Notes under the pieces: generated by a model
Told to the model about the DNA's origin: nothing
The model's input: the letters and a program-made list of their open reading frames with translations, nothing else
Database searches by the model: none
Shown: piece after piece, positions 35,309 through 46,827 of the stretch
Layout: the number at the start of each line of letters is the position of its first letter
Numbering within the stretch: position 1 is the first letter of the stretch
Assembly: GCA_026260175.1 (NCBI GenBank)
Contig: JAKCWW010002796.1
Location: 1-53,462 of the forward strand
Length of the DNA stretch: 53,462 nucleotides
From: Reticulitermes lucifugus
Taxonomy: Eukaryota; Arthropoda; Insecta; Blattodea; Rhinotermitidae
Direction of reading: 5' to 3'
Translations under genes and position numbers: made by a program

Positions 35309-38300
35309 TGTGCAGAGGTTCCAGGATCGAACGACAAATGTTCGCCTCTAATTGTACGTAGCTACTCAGGCAACCAATAAAGTACACACATTTATGTTGT
35401 AGCTGTCATGGGAAGAGAATTACTCGTTAAAACGTCTGACTACGTGCTGGGGACCGGTCTATTTGCTCGGCGTGTTAGAATCTCGTTGTCTCCGAAACAA
35501 CGTGAAGATCCGTACCCAGAAAATGAATGACTAAACTACGCGGCTGGTCATCAATAATTAGATCCTAATACGAAGTCGAGGCAGACATGTGTACAAAACA
35601 GGTCGATCCTGCGATTGGAAAGTACCTGGCTTGAATCTCGGCTAGAATACGGGTTATCCTGAAATATGGTTGTGTTAAGTTTGTTATAATGGTTTTGGCG
35701 GCTTTTCTGATTTAATGCAGAGTAATACTGGAGTAACAGATCAATAGATGATACAGTCCCGTACTTCCAGGTTTTACCTTTTCGTATATCATAATCTTTT
35801 TCCCATATCACTGCGTGTTATAACCAACGAAGATGCAGCAGGAACGTAGAACTAAAGAACCAGTCTATCATTCAATGTTCTGTTAAGAATCACTTTCATG
35901 GTGTGCTTAGGCGTAGGGACAACTGTAGCTTTAGCTTTACTCGGACGCTTTATAAAGGGCCCACGTAAGAAGAGAACACCTAGACTTGCACCCCGACACC
36001 ACCTTCACCGAACTTGCGCAGATCCCTGCACTCAGTTCTGTGTGACGTCAAACCAATAATATGATAACAAAACACGCGTGTCATGACCAGCAATCTGATC
36101 CCTACCGCTGGCAACAACATCATGGAGCCTCAGGTTGTAGGCTCCTGTTGTACGGATGAGTCCTCAACAAAGGCACAACGCAGTGTGTTACTTTATAATT
36201 ATTGACGTCGCTGTAGATGAGGCCGTAGCATTCTAGGGCTAATGGATACTCTGTTTATTGTCACGGAAATACGAAGCTCTGGATTCTAGCACGTAGCAAT
36301 AAAGTGTACATAGTGTGTTACACTATATACAAGAGCAAGTACCTGGAGTTTTATGGCTACGCCTCTCATCTTACCCTAAATTATTCTTTGCGAAATTTTT
36401 CTCGTAACCTGTCGTGAGACTTTAATAGTAGATTACTACCAAACACAAGGCAGTTAAAACTTTGAAGAAATTCTGCTTTTAAAACAATCTGGCAGACGAG
36501 CGAAGATGCTCTTGGTGCTAACCACTGTGGCAAGACCGCGCAGTAAGTCCTGCAAAGATAACAATAATGCCGTCATTAATATAATTCTGCCATAATTTTT
36601 GAGCTTACTTGCTGAATCAACAGTTAGGTACTTAACTAATTACAACTCTCGTGTCTGATTTAAATTAGCATGCCTTATTTTTAGATTTTTAATCCTCGTG
36701 TTGTTTCTTATTATGCCTTAATACTGCCGAGATATAGCTTCACCACTAGTGGCATAGTTGCACTAAACATTACGTACATGCCAGGGAGAGCTCCACTGCA
36801 GTGGAAGTTGTTTTTAGTATTTCTTTGTTGTGTTACGCTAGAAGCAGTTTATAATGCACAAACAGAATTAATAATTTTTGAGTATCACGAAAGTAGAATG
36901 AGAATGTCTGGAGCAAGGGATTTAAAGCGATAGAAACTGAATCTCTGGAAGGCATGTCAGATTTCAGCTGTAAAAAGAGATGCCATAGAGTTCAAAGTGC
37001 GCAGCATCTGGACACACAGTTACGTTCACTCGGTGCCATGAAGTCTCTCCCGGCAATTAGCCGTGTTGATACGAATACAACTGAGAGGCTTTAAAGATTC
37101 TGCTTCCGGCATGAGGACTACTGTGTTGAGTGACGCAGTTTAGTGTATGGTTTGTATGTCACTTTGTAAAGTGAGAACACTGTGCGGAGTTAGTTGTCAG
37201 CGATCCCAGAAGTGACCCAGATTAATAAGTATTGCTTGTTCTGCCTGTGAAATCGAGCCAGCTAGGGTGTATTGTGCTAACTGATATATAGCGACACAAA
37301 TATAGGATACAGCTATATTTATTGAAATTTGCTCAGTTGAAACGAGAGTGGATTGACATAATACGGGAACACGGGCCGGCTGAAATGTGGAAAATATTTC
37401 TTTAATTGTGGTGATATAATGCCTTTAACAGGGTTGTTTAAAGAAGTTAAGTGTAAGGATCGTTTTACACTTCATCTAAATGTGTCTCTTTTTGCCAATT
37501 TTGTGATTAGAGGGGTTATACATGGCTCTGGAAGTAACAGAGGTCACTCTTGTACAAGTTTTGAGTATATATTTTTTCGGAGGTATAGGCTGCCAGATTA
37601 AGAGTTTGGACTTCAAATTCCAAATTGTTTTCTTTTTTTGAAAGAGGTTTTTGTCAAGAGTAAAGGTACAGCAGATGCTTTTATAATAAAACATATAATA
37701 TGTGAATATTTGAAAGACAAGGAGGGACATGTGTATTGCGGACTTTTGGAATTTTAGAAGCTTTGAATTCAATTGATAGAACAAATCTTCGTTTTAAGAC
37801 GAGAAAAACACAGCGAGTGAAATATGATTCCCTGTGTTTAGTATGTATGAAGGTGTTACATTTCATCTACGTGGGATGAAAATAGAGTATTAGGGTCTGT
37901 AAATCAGACGAGAGAGAAGGGCGAGGATTGGCTTCAGTATGTGCTTGTTTAATTTACAGATAGAGGGTATTCGTGATTACGTACATGTAAATTAGTTCAT
38001 TATAATGTAGAAGAAGAATGCTTGAGAGTACAAAAATTGGCGCACACGTGATGATAAAGCTGAGAGCCACCCTGTTGAACAATCCGGTGATATTACAGTG
38101 CGTAGGCATGTAATTCAAATCTAATTCGTGTAATGAATTCATGAAAGAATGTGACTAAGCATTTATTAAGGCATGCAGAATGGATGCGGTATGAAACGAG
38201 CTTCCATGCACATGAACAGACAAATAAAAATGTACGGTATCAAAATTTTGCATTCACGTGCGATGCAGATTGTCTATCATGCAGGAGTCGAAATTTCCCA

Positions 38301-40835
38301 TTCCGAAGACAGTCACTGAGACTTGAACGTTGTCAGCAGTCAGGAGGAGGTTAACTGTAAGATTTCTGAATGATATATGGCTATCGCCGCATACAGAATG
38401 GCGCAAAAGTCACTTGACACTCGATGTTTCACATGTTGCGTCTAGCGTCAAGTGAGTTTTACGCTACCAAGTATAGATGGCAGTCCACATACACTAACCC
38501 GAAGAAAATGATGCAGTGCTATAATTATCGTTAAAATGTTAGAGGGAGAGGCAACCAATAACAGGACAAAGGAAGAGGGAGACGAAAAATAAGCTTTCCA
38601 GTAACAAAAGAGGTTATAAGAAGAAACTGTGCTTGGAAGGGAAAACCAGAGCTGAGGCAGAAGTGAAAGGCGCATTGCATTCTTTGTGGAGCACTATATT
38701 CAAAGTCTCGGTTTTAAACTGTGGGCTCACAAAACTTATACCGAACTCGATGAACGTGTATTTCGTTCGTATAAATTGTGATGTGTGTTCTTGTGCTCGC
38801 TTTCAATTGAGGTAATTAAAAAATTACATTATTATGTTCGGGGATAACGGATGAAATGTAGGAATGAAGAAAATTATAATTCTGACATATCAAGGGTTAT
38901 CAAACTTTCAGTAAACCAGACCATATTCTTTCCTGTATGTGTTGTCTGACCGTACGCGTCAGCAGGATAGAACACGATACCTCGAATAGCATCATCCCGT
39001 GTTCTCACGTAGGGACGAACTGAAAATTGCTTGATTGTGTTTTGTGGCAGTTGTTAATTTCTGCTTTAATTAAATCAACTGGTGGCAGTCTCCCGAGGTT
39101 ACAGAGGTTAAGACGGATCCAGCTTGTGCCAGCTAGGTCACAATACCGGTAGATCCTCCTCTAGACAGTGATAAAGTTAGGGAAGGGACCCACCCCCGGG
39201 GAGGCACTGCATTTCCAAATGTTATATCTGAGTTATGTAAAATTGTAATATACATATATTTCAATTTATTATGATTTTAGTCAATTGCAGGTATGTAATA
39301 CGATCTCTGAAGGGCTGATAACAGTTTCGGTGGTCGTTGGTTTTACTTAGTACAAACGGCCAGACAGTGAATTTGGGGATTTTTCCTATCCTCCTAGCCA
39401 AGGGATGTTTCTAGAGATATGCATAGAAGTCGTGGTTCACTCAGAGGCTCTCAAGACTGCTGCTCCTGCGATGCTTAGTCTAGCCCCGTCTGTCTCTGGC
39501 AGATAGATTGTGACCTGTCGTACCTAGCAAAGTTGAAGTTTTAGGAAAGTTCTAACTGCCACTGATTTCTCGTCCCGAGGACAGACCTATGTTTTGAACG
39601 TCTCTGTAACTAGAACTCGGCCTCAGAGGGTAATCTGTAGATTGTGTGAAAAGTCTTGGTCAAGGAAAATGAACGTCTGTGCCTGGTATGCATCTCGAAA
39701 TTCATTCTAGCGCACTGTCTAAACAGCAATGAGGAAAGGCGGTTGTTTGAAAGGTATTTGCAAGTGAAGTGTTAATTGCCAGCTGTTATTTTTATTACTG
39801 ATTCATAGCACATAAGACACAAAAGTGTTGAGAAACACAGTTATCAAAGAATAATAAATTTCTCTATAGTCTTACGTAGTTCATAATCACGTGTTTTGTA
39901 ATAAGAATAAAACGATCCAAGACGTTCTAAACGCTTCGTCATATTTTCCTGAAATCCTTGCTTCAGACTCAAATGTTGTCAAGGGAGTAAAAAGAAAAAG
40001 GAGTTCGTTTTAAGTTATATAAATCGGTCAGGTTATTCAAAATCTAAATTTGGGGAAATCCACAGAAGTGTGATCTCAGAATCCACCTTTATTTTTAGAA
40101 CGAAATTTCGCCAATAAACACCGCTGGATTCCACTAAGGGGTCATGCATAGCCAAGACTGCGTAATGCACTAGTATGGCAATAATGTTGTGTGTCTTTAG
40201 GTTCTGTGCTTCGTATAGCAAATAGACGAGATGTAATTTCAACCGCGATCAATCCTATATAATTACCTTAGACCATATAGGGCGGTTCTTGATACGCAAG
40301 CATACCACAAATTCCTAGAATTAAACCAAGTATTAAGCTAGCTTTGTGAAAGGCCTCTACCACCCCGGGAAAGAAACTGCATGGGAATATTAACATCCGC
40401 TCTTAATGTACCTTTGTGTGGTTGTGTTTGTTTGTGTGCTTCTAGAAACCCCACCTGTAATTTATGTTTAGGTGGAGTGTTTAGAATGGTTGTATATATA
40501 GTACAGTTGTGGAGATAGAAGTTATCCAATATAACATCGAAATTTCTCACCAATGCCGTGTTGGTTAACCGTGGCTTCCAGCTTGCTTGATTCAGAGACA
40601 GTAGTTACGTATGTGTTCAGTTGCCGCACAAACTATATTGACATCAAATGGAAAACTAATGAGGACTTTGTGATTCTAGAGTGGTGTTGTTTTTCATTGC
40701 AGAAAAGCATAAGTATTTTTTCCCCTATGGGGGATTCTTAAGACTGGGATGAGCGCATTATGTTAAGCTGTCGCTAGTGGATTTAGGTAGAGGCCTCCAC
40801 CTCAACGTGTACTTTTCTTTTATGATTTTGTGAGT
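35309..40835. other. No gene seen in about 5.5 kb
   Basis: Frames are under 105 codons with no recognised domain. A perfect 14-bp palindrome (tccactgcagtgga, 36792-36805) is present, probably by chance. No SINE head or target duplication found. Confidence 0.4.
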
Positions 40836-40841
40836 TTCTAC

Positions 40842-40882
40842 CTGACGATGGCCAGCGTACGCGGCCGAAACATATTGTAGGA
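40842..40882 (+). ncRNA. Hammerhead-ribozyme-like motif
   Basis: CUGACGA (40842-40848), one U, stem GGCC/GGCC with an inner GCG/CGC helix, GAAA (40867-40870), then ACA-UAU-UGU, a 3-bp stem III with its own loop, and A. The outer stem is weak: one C-G pair next to the core, or CUAC/GUAG if stem III is not formed. No inverted-repeat partner was found nearby. Confidence 0.4.
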
Positions 40883-42346
40883 TAATAAAAAATACCATGA
40901 AAATAATGTTGTGTTTATTCTGTAAAGATTGAAATAGGTATTTCTTCAAGGATTCCCTATTATAAATAAACTGTGGCATTGTGTATGAGTGGAATTGTTA
41001 CGTTGGCTGTAGTTTTAATGTGAATTTTTGGGTACTTATTCAAAGAACTAATTTGGAAACGTTATAAATGATATTCATGCCTCTTGTGTGATGGATTGTC
41101 TGTCCGATGCGTAATAGGATTCAGTGATCAGTTATAGTCGTTTTCAGGCAGGCAGATAAGCCAACTAACTATTGTTTTAGGTCTCAAATGCTGCACGTCA
41201 TACAACTCTGTTCAGTACTTGCTGCGATGAAACTTTGGCAATATAGTCGTCATTTTATATTGCTTTTATGTTTTGTGCACTTCCTGAAAAGGCCGCCAAA
41301 CATGTAATATACATATTAAAGGAAATTTTCAGCTTCTGTTCAGATCACTTAACCCCAATTCGCTGTTAGTACTACGTCACTCAAGAGACGTCAGTTAGCC
41401 CATAGTGTGGAAAACATAAAAAAGAAGGAAATTTGACTTAGTACGTGTGGCACCCAGCGTTGAAAATGGAGACCGCTTAGTCTGTTCTTAATTCTGGATG
41501 TGCTAGATTTCTCTTTGGAGCATTTAATCGCCCACTTAACTTTGCAAAACTTTAATTGAAGTTCTTTGTAAAAGAAACTCTGAGAGTCAAATGACCATTA
41601 GAGTAAAAGTCGTTATCTTCCGCTTCCAAGGATTACCTGCAAAGTGACGCCCCGCCATTTCCACGTTGTAAAAAGTATTGATGCTCAGGCAATTTGAGAC
41701 CTTTGATTGAAAGTGATACTTCCACTAAGGAACAAATATTTGGTATGTACTGATCAAGCCATTACTGCAGTACCAACAGTTTTCTTCAGTGCACTACATC
41801 TGTGTTAAATGCAATAAACCTTCAGGCGTTAAACCGTTTTTCTACAGAGACTTTGAATTTAGTTGCAGATTTATTTTTTTTTTTCAGGAGGAAGTTTACA
41901 GTAGAAGGATTGTTTGTTGTTCGTAATGTAATTACAGTTTAAATATTTTATGGTGGTCAGTGGATATTACATTTATGTTCATGTACATACGCATACACAT
42001 ATGTTTTATTTATTAGATATTTGTGTGCTGCAATGATTAGTGTTATTTCTTTAATTTTAAAATACTGAACGAGAATGAAAAGTGACTTACAGTGAAGAAA
42101 ATTATACACTTTCCAGCTACATTGTTTGCTGTTTTACATAAATACTTGACTCTCAATTCCATTCTTTTAGTTCCGGTAATATTCTGTTCTTGAAAATTAA
42201 ATTTCACAGCACTGCACGACATACATTTTAATGCAATTCAATATTTATGGGATGCAGCCTAACCAGATCTTTTTTTATGTTTTTGTGAATGTGATAGAAA
42301 GTTAGATTTTAATATTAGACATCCCCGTTGGCATGTACATGCAAGG
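40883..42346. other. No gene seen
   Basis: AT-rich; a T run near 41873-41884. Nothing else recognised. Confidence 0.45.
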
Positions 42347-42403
42347 TATATATCACTCTTGTTCAGTAATTACAGTCACAACCAACATATATATTTAACA
42401 CAT

Positions 42404-42445
42404 TAGGCTACCGGTTTCAGCTCTATAGAGCCATCATCAGGCCTA
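42404..42445 (-). ncRNA. Best hammerhead-ribozyme candidate
   Basis: On the minus strand: stem I UAGGC (complement of 42441-42445), CUGAUGA (42434-42440), a bulged U, perfect stem II GGCUC-UAUA-GAGCU, GAAA (42415-42418), palindromic ACCGGU (42410-42415), A as the cleavage-site nucleotide, and GCCUA (42404-42408) closing stem I with five perfect pairs. Known type I hammerheads have exactly this order, and some act as dimers because stem III is a short palindrome. The extra U between the core A and stem II is a deviation. No activity is shown by sequence alone. Confidence 0.5.
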
Positions 42446-42551
42446 TACAAAACTGTGAAAATCAAACTCTTTTATACCTTACACATAATTGTACAAAATA
42501 AGGGAATTTCTCTTAATAAAATGTATAAAATTTGATTTTTACAGTTTTGTA

Positions 42552-42593
42552 TGGGCCTGATGATGGCTCTACAGAGGTGAAACCGGTAGCCTA
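42552..42593 (+). ncRNA. Hammerhead-like motif, diverged arm copy
   Basis: The mirror copy of 42404-42445: UGGGC/GCCUA outer stem (one G-U), CUGAUGA at 42557-42563, U, a hairpin with one G-G mismatch, GAAA at 42579-42582, ACCGGU and A. The stem II mismatch suggests decay compared with the other arm. Confidence 0.4.
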
Positions 42594-42651
42594 ATGTGTT
42601 AAAATATATATGTTGGTTGTGACTGTAATTACTGGCAAGAGTGAAATATAA

Positions 42652-43239
42652 CTTGAAAGTTAGATTTGCTGTACTTATAAATGTTACACAGACAAGCAGT
42701 TCGTCCTACAAATTTTAGTGTACAATACAATAAAATGAAACTCATTCGGTAGTGTCGGAGCCAAAAAAGGGGGGGGCAAGGATGAATGTCTTCCATTATA
42801 TAGCTTTTGTTGTCCAAATAATTCGTGAGAATGGCCTTGTATTCAGATTGTGGGGAGGTGGTGGCAGCACCAAAGTCATCAGTGTATGCATTTGAAAGGC
42901 TGTCACTACTCTCTTCATAAACATGTGTCGAAAGTGTTCATATAAATTGTATTTACCGTCAAGAAATGTCGAGTCGGCTGTGTAAGAATGCAGGCAGCAA
43001 AGCGGAAGGCGAATACACTTTTCTGAAGAACAGCTCTGCATTACGAGCCAAATATAAGTGACGTGACATGACAAAGATAATGTCACGCTGACGCACGCAG
43101 TGCTTACAGTCATAGATTACAATTATTTCAGAGAACTGGATGTTGATGTCTTTTCTTTGTAATTGTTAGAACGAGAGTGAAATATGACGCTCTTTCTCCG
43201 TGAGGTCTTTGCTGCTTTTTATGCCTCATCAAGGAATCG
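42652..43239. other. No gene seen
   Basis: One G-rich run (42769-42777) and short frames. Nothing recognised. Confidence 0.45.
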
Positions 43240-43378
43240 TGGTTCGACTCCCGCTAGGGGAAGGAGATTTTCTCTTCTCCAAAATGTTCAGACCGGCTCG
43301 AAGCCCGTTCAGCTTCCTGTTGAAAGGACAACGGAGGTTTGTCCCCGAAGTTAAAGGGTTCCGAACGTTGAGATGACC
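43240..43378 (+). mobile_element. SINE family B fragment, both ends missing
   Basis: It starts near box B (gtggttcgactcccgctagg) and follows the 44302-44597 copy through the tctcttctcc, cagctt and ccactcacct phrases. The tRNA head upstream of box B is absent or unrecognisable. The 3' tail is replaced by the minisatellite that begins at its ccactcacct. Confidence 0.7.
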
Positions 43379-43531
43379 ACTCACCTCGCAGCTGTGTTTC
43401 TGCAACCCCACTCACCTCGCAGCTGTGTTTCTGCAACCCCACTCACCTTGCAGCTGTGTTTCTGCAATCCCACTCACCTCACAGCTGTGTTTCTGCAACC
43501 CCACTCACCTCGCAGCTGTTTCTGCAACCCC
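43379..43531. repeat. 31-bp minisatellite, about five copies
   Basis: The unit actcacctcgcagctgtgtt plus tctgcaacccc repeats at 43379, 43410, 43441, 43472 and 43503 (last copy 29 bp). Only a few substitutions separate the copies. The first bases of the unit belong to the SINE body, so the array grew out of the SINE. Confidence 0.95.
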
Positions 43532-43961
43532 CATGAGCCTGCACGGCTTGCGTAGGGACAACTTTGATTCTGATATTCTTTCATTGCCCAATGAAATATG
43601 TTGGTGCTAAATTAGTTGCACGACAATTATACAACACACAGTAAGAAAATATTCTGCTTGCAGTTCCTTAAATATTCACGACATCGGCTGTACTTGAGAT
43701 ATAAGTTCCAGATTTCAATCAGTTCTACACTCTGTGTTGTCCTGCGTAGGGTAAAATTTGGCAAGATCAGTAGGTTTTGAGAAAATTACGTAATTTGCTT
43801 TGGGTTCCGTGTAAACTAGGGTTATTATAATTTAGAAGTGTGCACCAAAACGCATTCGGCCGACAAGGCATATTGTGCACTGACTGACTGACTGACTAAC
43901 TAAATAAGTAACTGACACACTCTAACAAACAAATAAACAAACAAACTATTTAACTAACTCC
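43532..43961. other. Spacer with short tetranucleotide runs
   Basis: (ACTG)n decaying to ctaa and taag variants at about 43878-43914, then caaa/taaa repeats at about 43925-43947. No gene. Confidence 0.6.
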
Positions 43962-44132
43962 ATGGAGCAGAGTCCTTCCCGAGAATCTAAGAGGTTTTCA
44001 GCTAGTCAAGAAATTCCCCTCATTTTATGGAAACCAAAGGTTCATTACCGCATTCACAAGGGCCCGCCACCTGTTGTACCTATCCTGAGCCAGAGCAATC
44101 CAGTTCATGTCTTCCCATCCCACTTCTTGAAG
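43962..44132 (+). mobile_element. Conserved insect retroelement fragment
   Basis: The plus strand encodes [20 protein letters not shown] followed by [12 protein letters not shown]. This phrase ([23 protein letters not shown] in consensus) is one I recall from many insect predicted proteins linked to mobile elements, so I read it as a piece of such an element and not a gene. The similarity stops soon after [10 protein letters not shown] cannot name the clade. Confidence 0.5.
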
Positions 44133-44290
44133 ACATATTGTGGGCTTCACTACCAAATTGCCGCTGCAGTTCAATCGGTTAATCTCGCAGATTAAAAATT
44201 CGGGCTACAGACATGCCAATTATACATCATTGTATCTGTCAGTTTATGCAATTTATGCGAAGATTTCATATGAAGTACGTTGTCTACTTA
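44133..44290. other. Short spacer
   Basis: Nothing recognised between the retroelement fragment and the next SINE. Confidence 0.4.
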
Positions 44291-44301
44291 CACACCACAA
44301 G

Positions 44302-44597
44302 GGAGTCGGAGTACCGCAGTCGGTATTACGACTAGGTTACGGGATGTGCGGTCCGGTGTTTGAATCCCGCTAGGAGCGACTAGTGTTTCTCTTTTCCACA
44401 ACGTCCAGACGGGCTGTGAGGCACACCCAGCTTCGTATTAAATGGGTAACGGCCTTCTTTCCTGAGGGTAAAGCGGCCTGGGCGTGAAGTTAACCACTCA
44501 CCTACATCTAGTGCCGAGGTTACGAATGTGTGGAGCTATAGTCTAATCTCCCTATGTGACTTCGTGGCGTGGACAGGGAAAACTTTACCTCCTTTTT
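44302..44597 (+). mobile_element. tRNA-derived SINE, family B, with 11-bp TSD
   Basis: A tRNA-like head (cgcagtcggtattacgac as box A region, ggtgtttgaatcccgc as box B, about 44353-44368) leads to a body ending in gggaaaactttacc. The 11-bp sequence cacaccacaag is at 44291-44301 and 44598-44608. Its tail matches the copies at 5118-5405 and 23328-23626. Confidence 0.9.
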
Positions 44598-44817
44598 CAC
44601 ACCACAAGAGAAAAATCTGATCCTACTTCTATTTAATAAGGAGAGACAGACTTATAATGTGATCACGTAATAATACTCGTATGTCATTTTGCATGCCCAC
44701 CTTAGAAACTTGGCTGTCTCACAGAAATTTAGATGGAAGGAAAAATAATCCTATTAGAAAGAGTCCTTAAAATGCATTTTATAAGAGATCCGACGGAAAT
44801 ATGCACATATTGTCAGA

Positions 44818-44900
44818 GCAGTGCTCGTTAGGAATGAGTGGGCTGTAACTTTAGGATCTGCAGTGCTCGTTAGGAATGAGTGGCTGTAACTTTAGGATCT
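44818..44900. repeat. 42-bp tandem duplication
   Basis: Copy one is 44818-44859, copy two 44860-44900. They differ by one G. Near identity indicates a recent slippage or duplication event. Confidence 0.95.
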
Positions 44901-44905
44901 GCAGT

Positions 44906-45929
44906 TTGCAAACATGAGGGAAGAATTGATTTCCTACTTAAAAGGTACTAAGTTTAGGAGACAAAGACCCTTTTTAAGGATAGACTAATTATGCACGGCC
45001 GTATGACTTGGTATTTGCTAATATTTAATATTCAAACTGAAACATGAATGGGATGTTTGGAGACATTTCTACACTCTGATAAGGCAGCAGAACCGAATCG
45101 TCTTGCTGTGGGAGAAGAGAGGAATATGTTAGGTGCTGGAAATTCGGTGTGACAGAGAGGAAGGTACACTCCACCTTCTCCCTCATTGTCTATGCCCGTT
45201 TAATCTCCAGCAGTGGTGGGAGCAAATGCATTAGTGAACTCAGCGGACCAAGTTGTTGCAGTCACCGGCGGGGTCTGTAGTGCAAGTATAAAAAAAGCCA
45301 TATATTTTAGGAAATTGCCTTCCTGAAGTAGATGTCCAAAATGAGGATGTAGGGCGGCGAATACGAAACATTTTGAAAAGGAAAATGAGTGGGTGAGAAA
45401 GGCACTGCGTTTGGGCTTCTGGAACAAGGAAATATTGAAGACTAAGGAGGTGGATAAGGTCTTTATCGCCATTGTTCCTAAAAATGACATTGTAGCAGTA
45501 GGTGAGAGTTAACTGGGTGATTACGTACGTGATATACAAGGACATTATTTGTGTGAATGGATGGTTGATGTTAGCTAATTTTTGGTAGAATTTCAAGAAA
45601 ACTAATTATGCTGTATAGTAAGAATTAGTTAAGAAGCAGAGTAGAGGATGTTGAATCCTTGCTGGAGGATGTTATTTTGGTAAAAGTAAAGCCAAAAATA
45701 ACGAATATGTGTATTTGTTTTTGGAATTTTTGTACAGCTGTACCAGAATTTATAAGTAGTTTGACTTAGGTTTTTATATGAAATTACGTAGTTGATGATT
45801 TGATGCAAATGCGAGGACCAGCCCAGCCGCGGAATTGTTGGTTCTGGTGTATGAAGAGAAGAGGCGAGTATCCCTCACATAAGGTCCAGTAACGATGAGG
45901 ATTTATTTGAACATACGTGCTACTGTACA
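44906..45929. other. No clear gene; unassigned frames
   Basis: A minus-strand frame of 118 codons (45240-45596) has no recognised domain. A plus-strand stretch (about 45415-45510) reads WNKEILKTKEVDKVFIAIVP before a stop, which is coding-like but unassigned. It could be an upstream remnant of the endonuclease fragment that follows. Confidence 0.35.
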
Positions 45930-46221
45930 CGCGTTAATAAGAAAAATGTTATAAATCCAGAGTTTGAGGATTACCGCAATCTCTGAGAGGAATTAATTGG
46001 GTACTTTAAATGGAAAGATTGATGTCCATATAATGGGTGAATTCACTTTTGTCAGTGCAGTTGGACAAAGCGTAACTGATTTTGCTTCTTCGTCAGTGGA
46101 TATTCTCAGTAGGCTTGATGAATCTGATACTGAGTTAGCACAACCAGTAGGTGTTGCTTTGAGAGACGGCAGGACAGTGACACCTGTGACAGTTGAAATG
46201 GGGGAAGGAATACCTCACTGA
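45930..46221 (+). pseudogene. Non-LTR endonuclease-domain fragment (degenerate)
   Basis: Plus strand: RVNKKNVINPEFEDYRNL, a stop and a frameshift, then LNGKIDVHIMGEFTFVSAVG continuing QSVTDFASSSVDIL. APE-type endonucleases of non-LTR retrotransposons typically show K-x-x-x-VN-x-x-G near a later NG-x(6-8)-G-x-FTF and then G-x-S-V-x-D-Y. The order and spacing fit. The catalytic SDH motif that should follow is not visible. No reverse transcriptase region was recognised downstream, so this is an old fragment. Confidence 0.5.
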
Positions 46222-46791
46222 GGTATAAATGGAATGATGGGCACATATTTTTTCTGAAACAAGTCTAAATTCAGATGTTCTTATATGGTGTTAACTTTCA
46301 TATTTTAAAAATTTTATAGCGTGTTGAACGTAGATTGGAGGTATAGAAGGGAGTGATTGATCAGTGGTACGAAGAAGAATGTTTAACATAAAACATTTTC
46401 TTGAAGAAATGTTGTAGCAGACTGGAAAGTCAGTAACGAAAGTCTTGCTGAAGAAGAATATTTAAAAAGTAAGAAATTTTGTGGGAATCGTGAGTAGTAA
46501 TGATTAAATCACTTAACCAAGAAAACGCTAGTCGTTTATATACAGAACAGGTCTAACGCAACTAATTACACGCCGAACCCTTATCCTTATAAGTGCTTCC
46601 AACATTACAGCAGCGTTTCCTGCAGAATGACATTAGTTATTGTGCGGACGTATGTGTATGTGTTCTACCTGGATGTGAAGTTACTAGTGACGAAGTAGAT
46701 GGCTATGTCAGTAGGATTAAATGTAATAAAATATATCGATTTAATATCCAAACACAACACTTGAACACTGTACCTTCATTTATTTTCTTTT
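46222..46791. other. No gene seen
   Basis: AT-rich sequence without recognised features. Confidence 0.4.
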
Positions 46792-46792
46792 C

Positions 46793-46827
46793 TACATGTT
46801 TCGGCCGTTTTATTCGGCCATCATCAG
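46793..46827 (-). ncRNA. Hammerhead-ribozyme-like motif
   Basis: Minus strand: CUGAUGA (complement of 46821-46827), one U, perfect stem GGCCG/CGGCC with a 7-nt loop, GAAA (46799-46802), palindrome ACAUGU (46794-46799), A. Only one C-G pair of an outer stem is evident, so stem I is weak or lost. Confidence 0.4.

Larger units (their letters stand above)
42347..42651. mobile_element. Inverted-repeat element with a ribozyme-like motif in each arm
   Basis: Arms at about 42347-42466 and 42531-42651 are reverse complements with scattered mismatches, for example cagtaattacagtcacaacc in the left against ggttgtgactgtaattactg in the right. A 64-bp unique spacer separates them. Each arm holds a copy of the hairpin motif, so both strands carry one. 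No coding capacity and no certain TSD. It resembles a fold-back or a head-to-head pair of short retroelement ends. Confidence 0.75.

Noticed and set aside
35600..35650. Box-B-like cttgaatctcggc
   Set aside because: No box A at suitable spacing and no recognisable SINE body.
36145..36175. cggatgagtcc, similar to a canonical hammerhead strand
   Set aside because: One core mismatch, and no matching ggacgaaac strand within a plausible distance.
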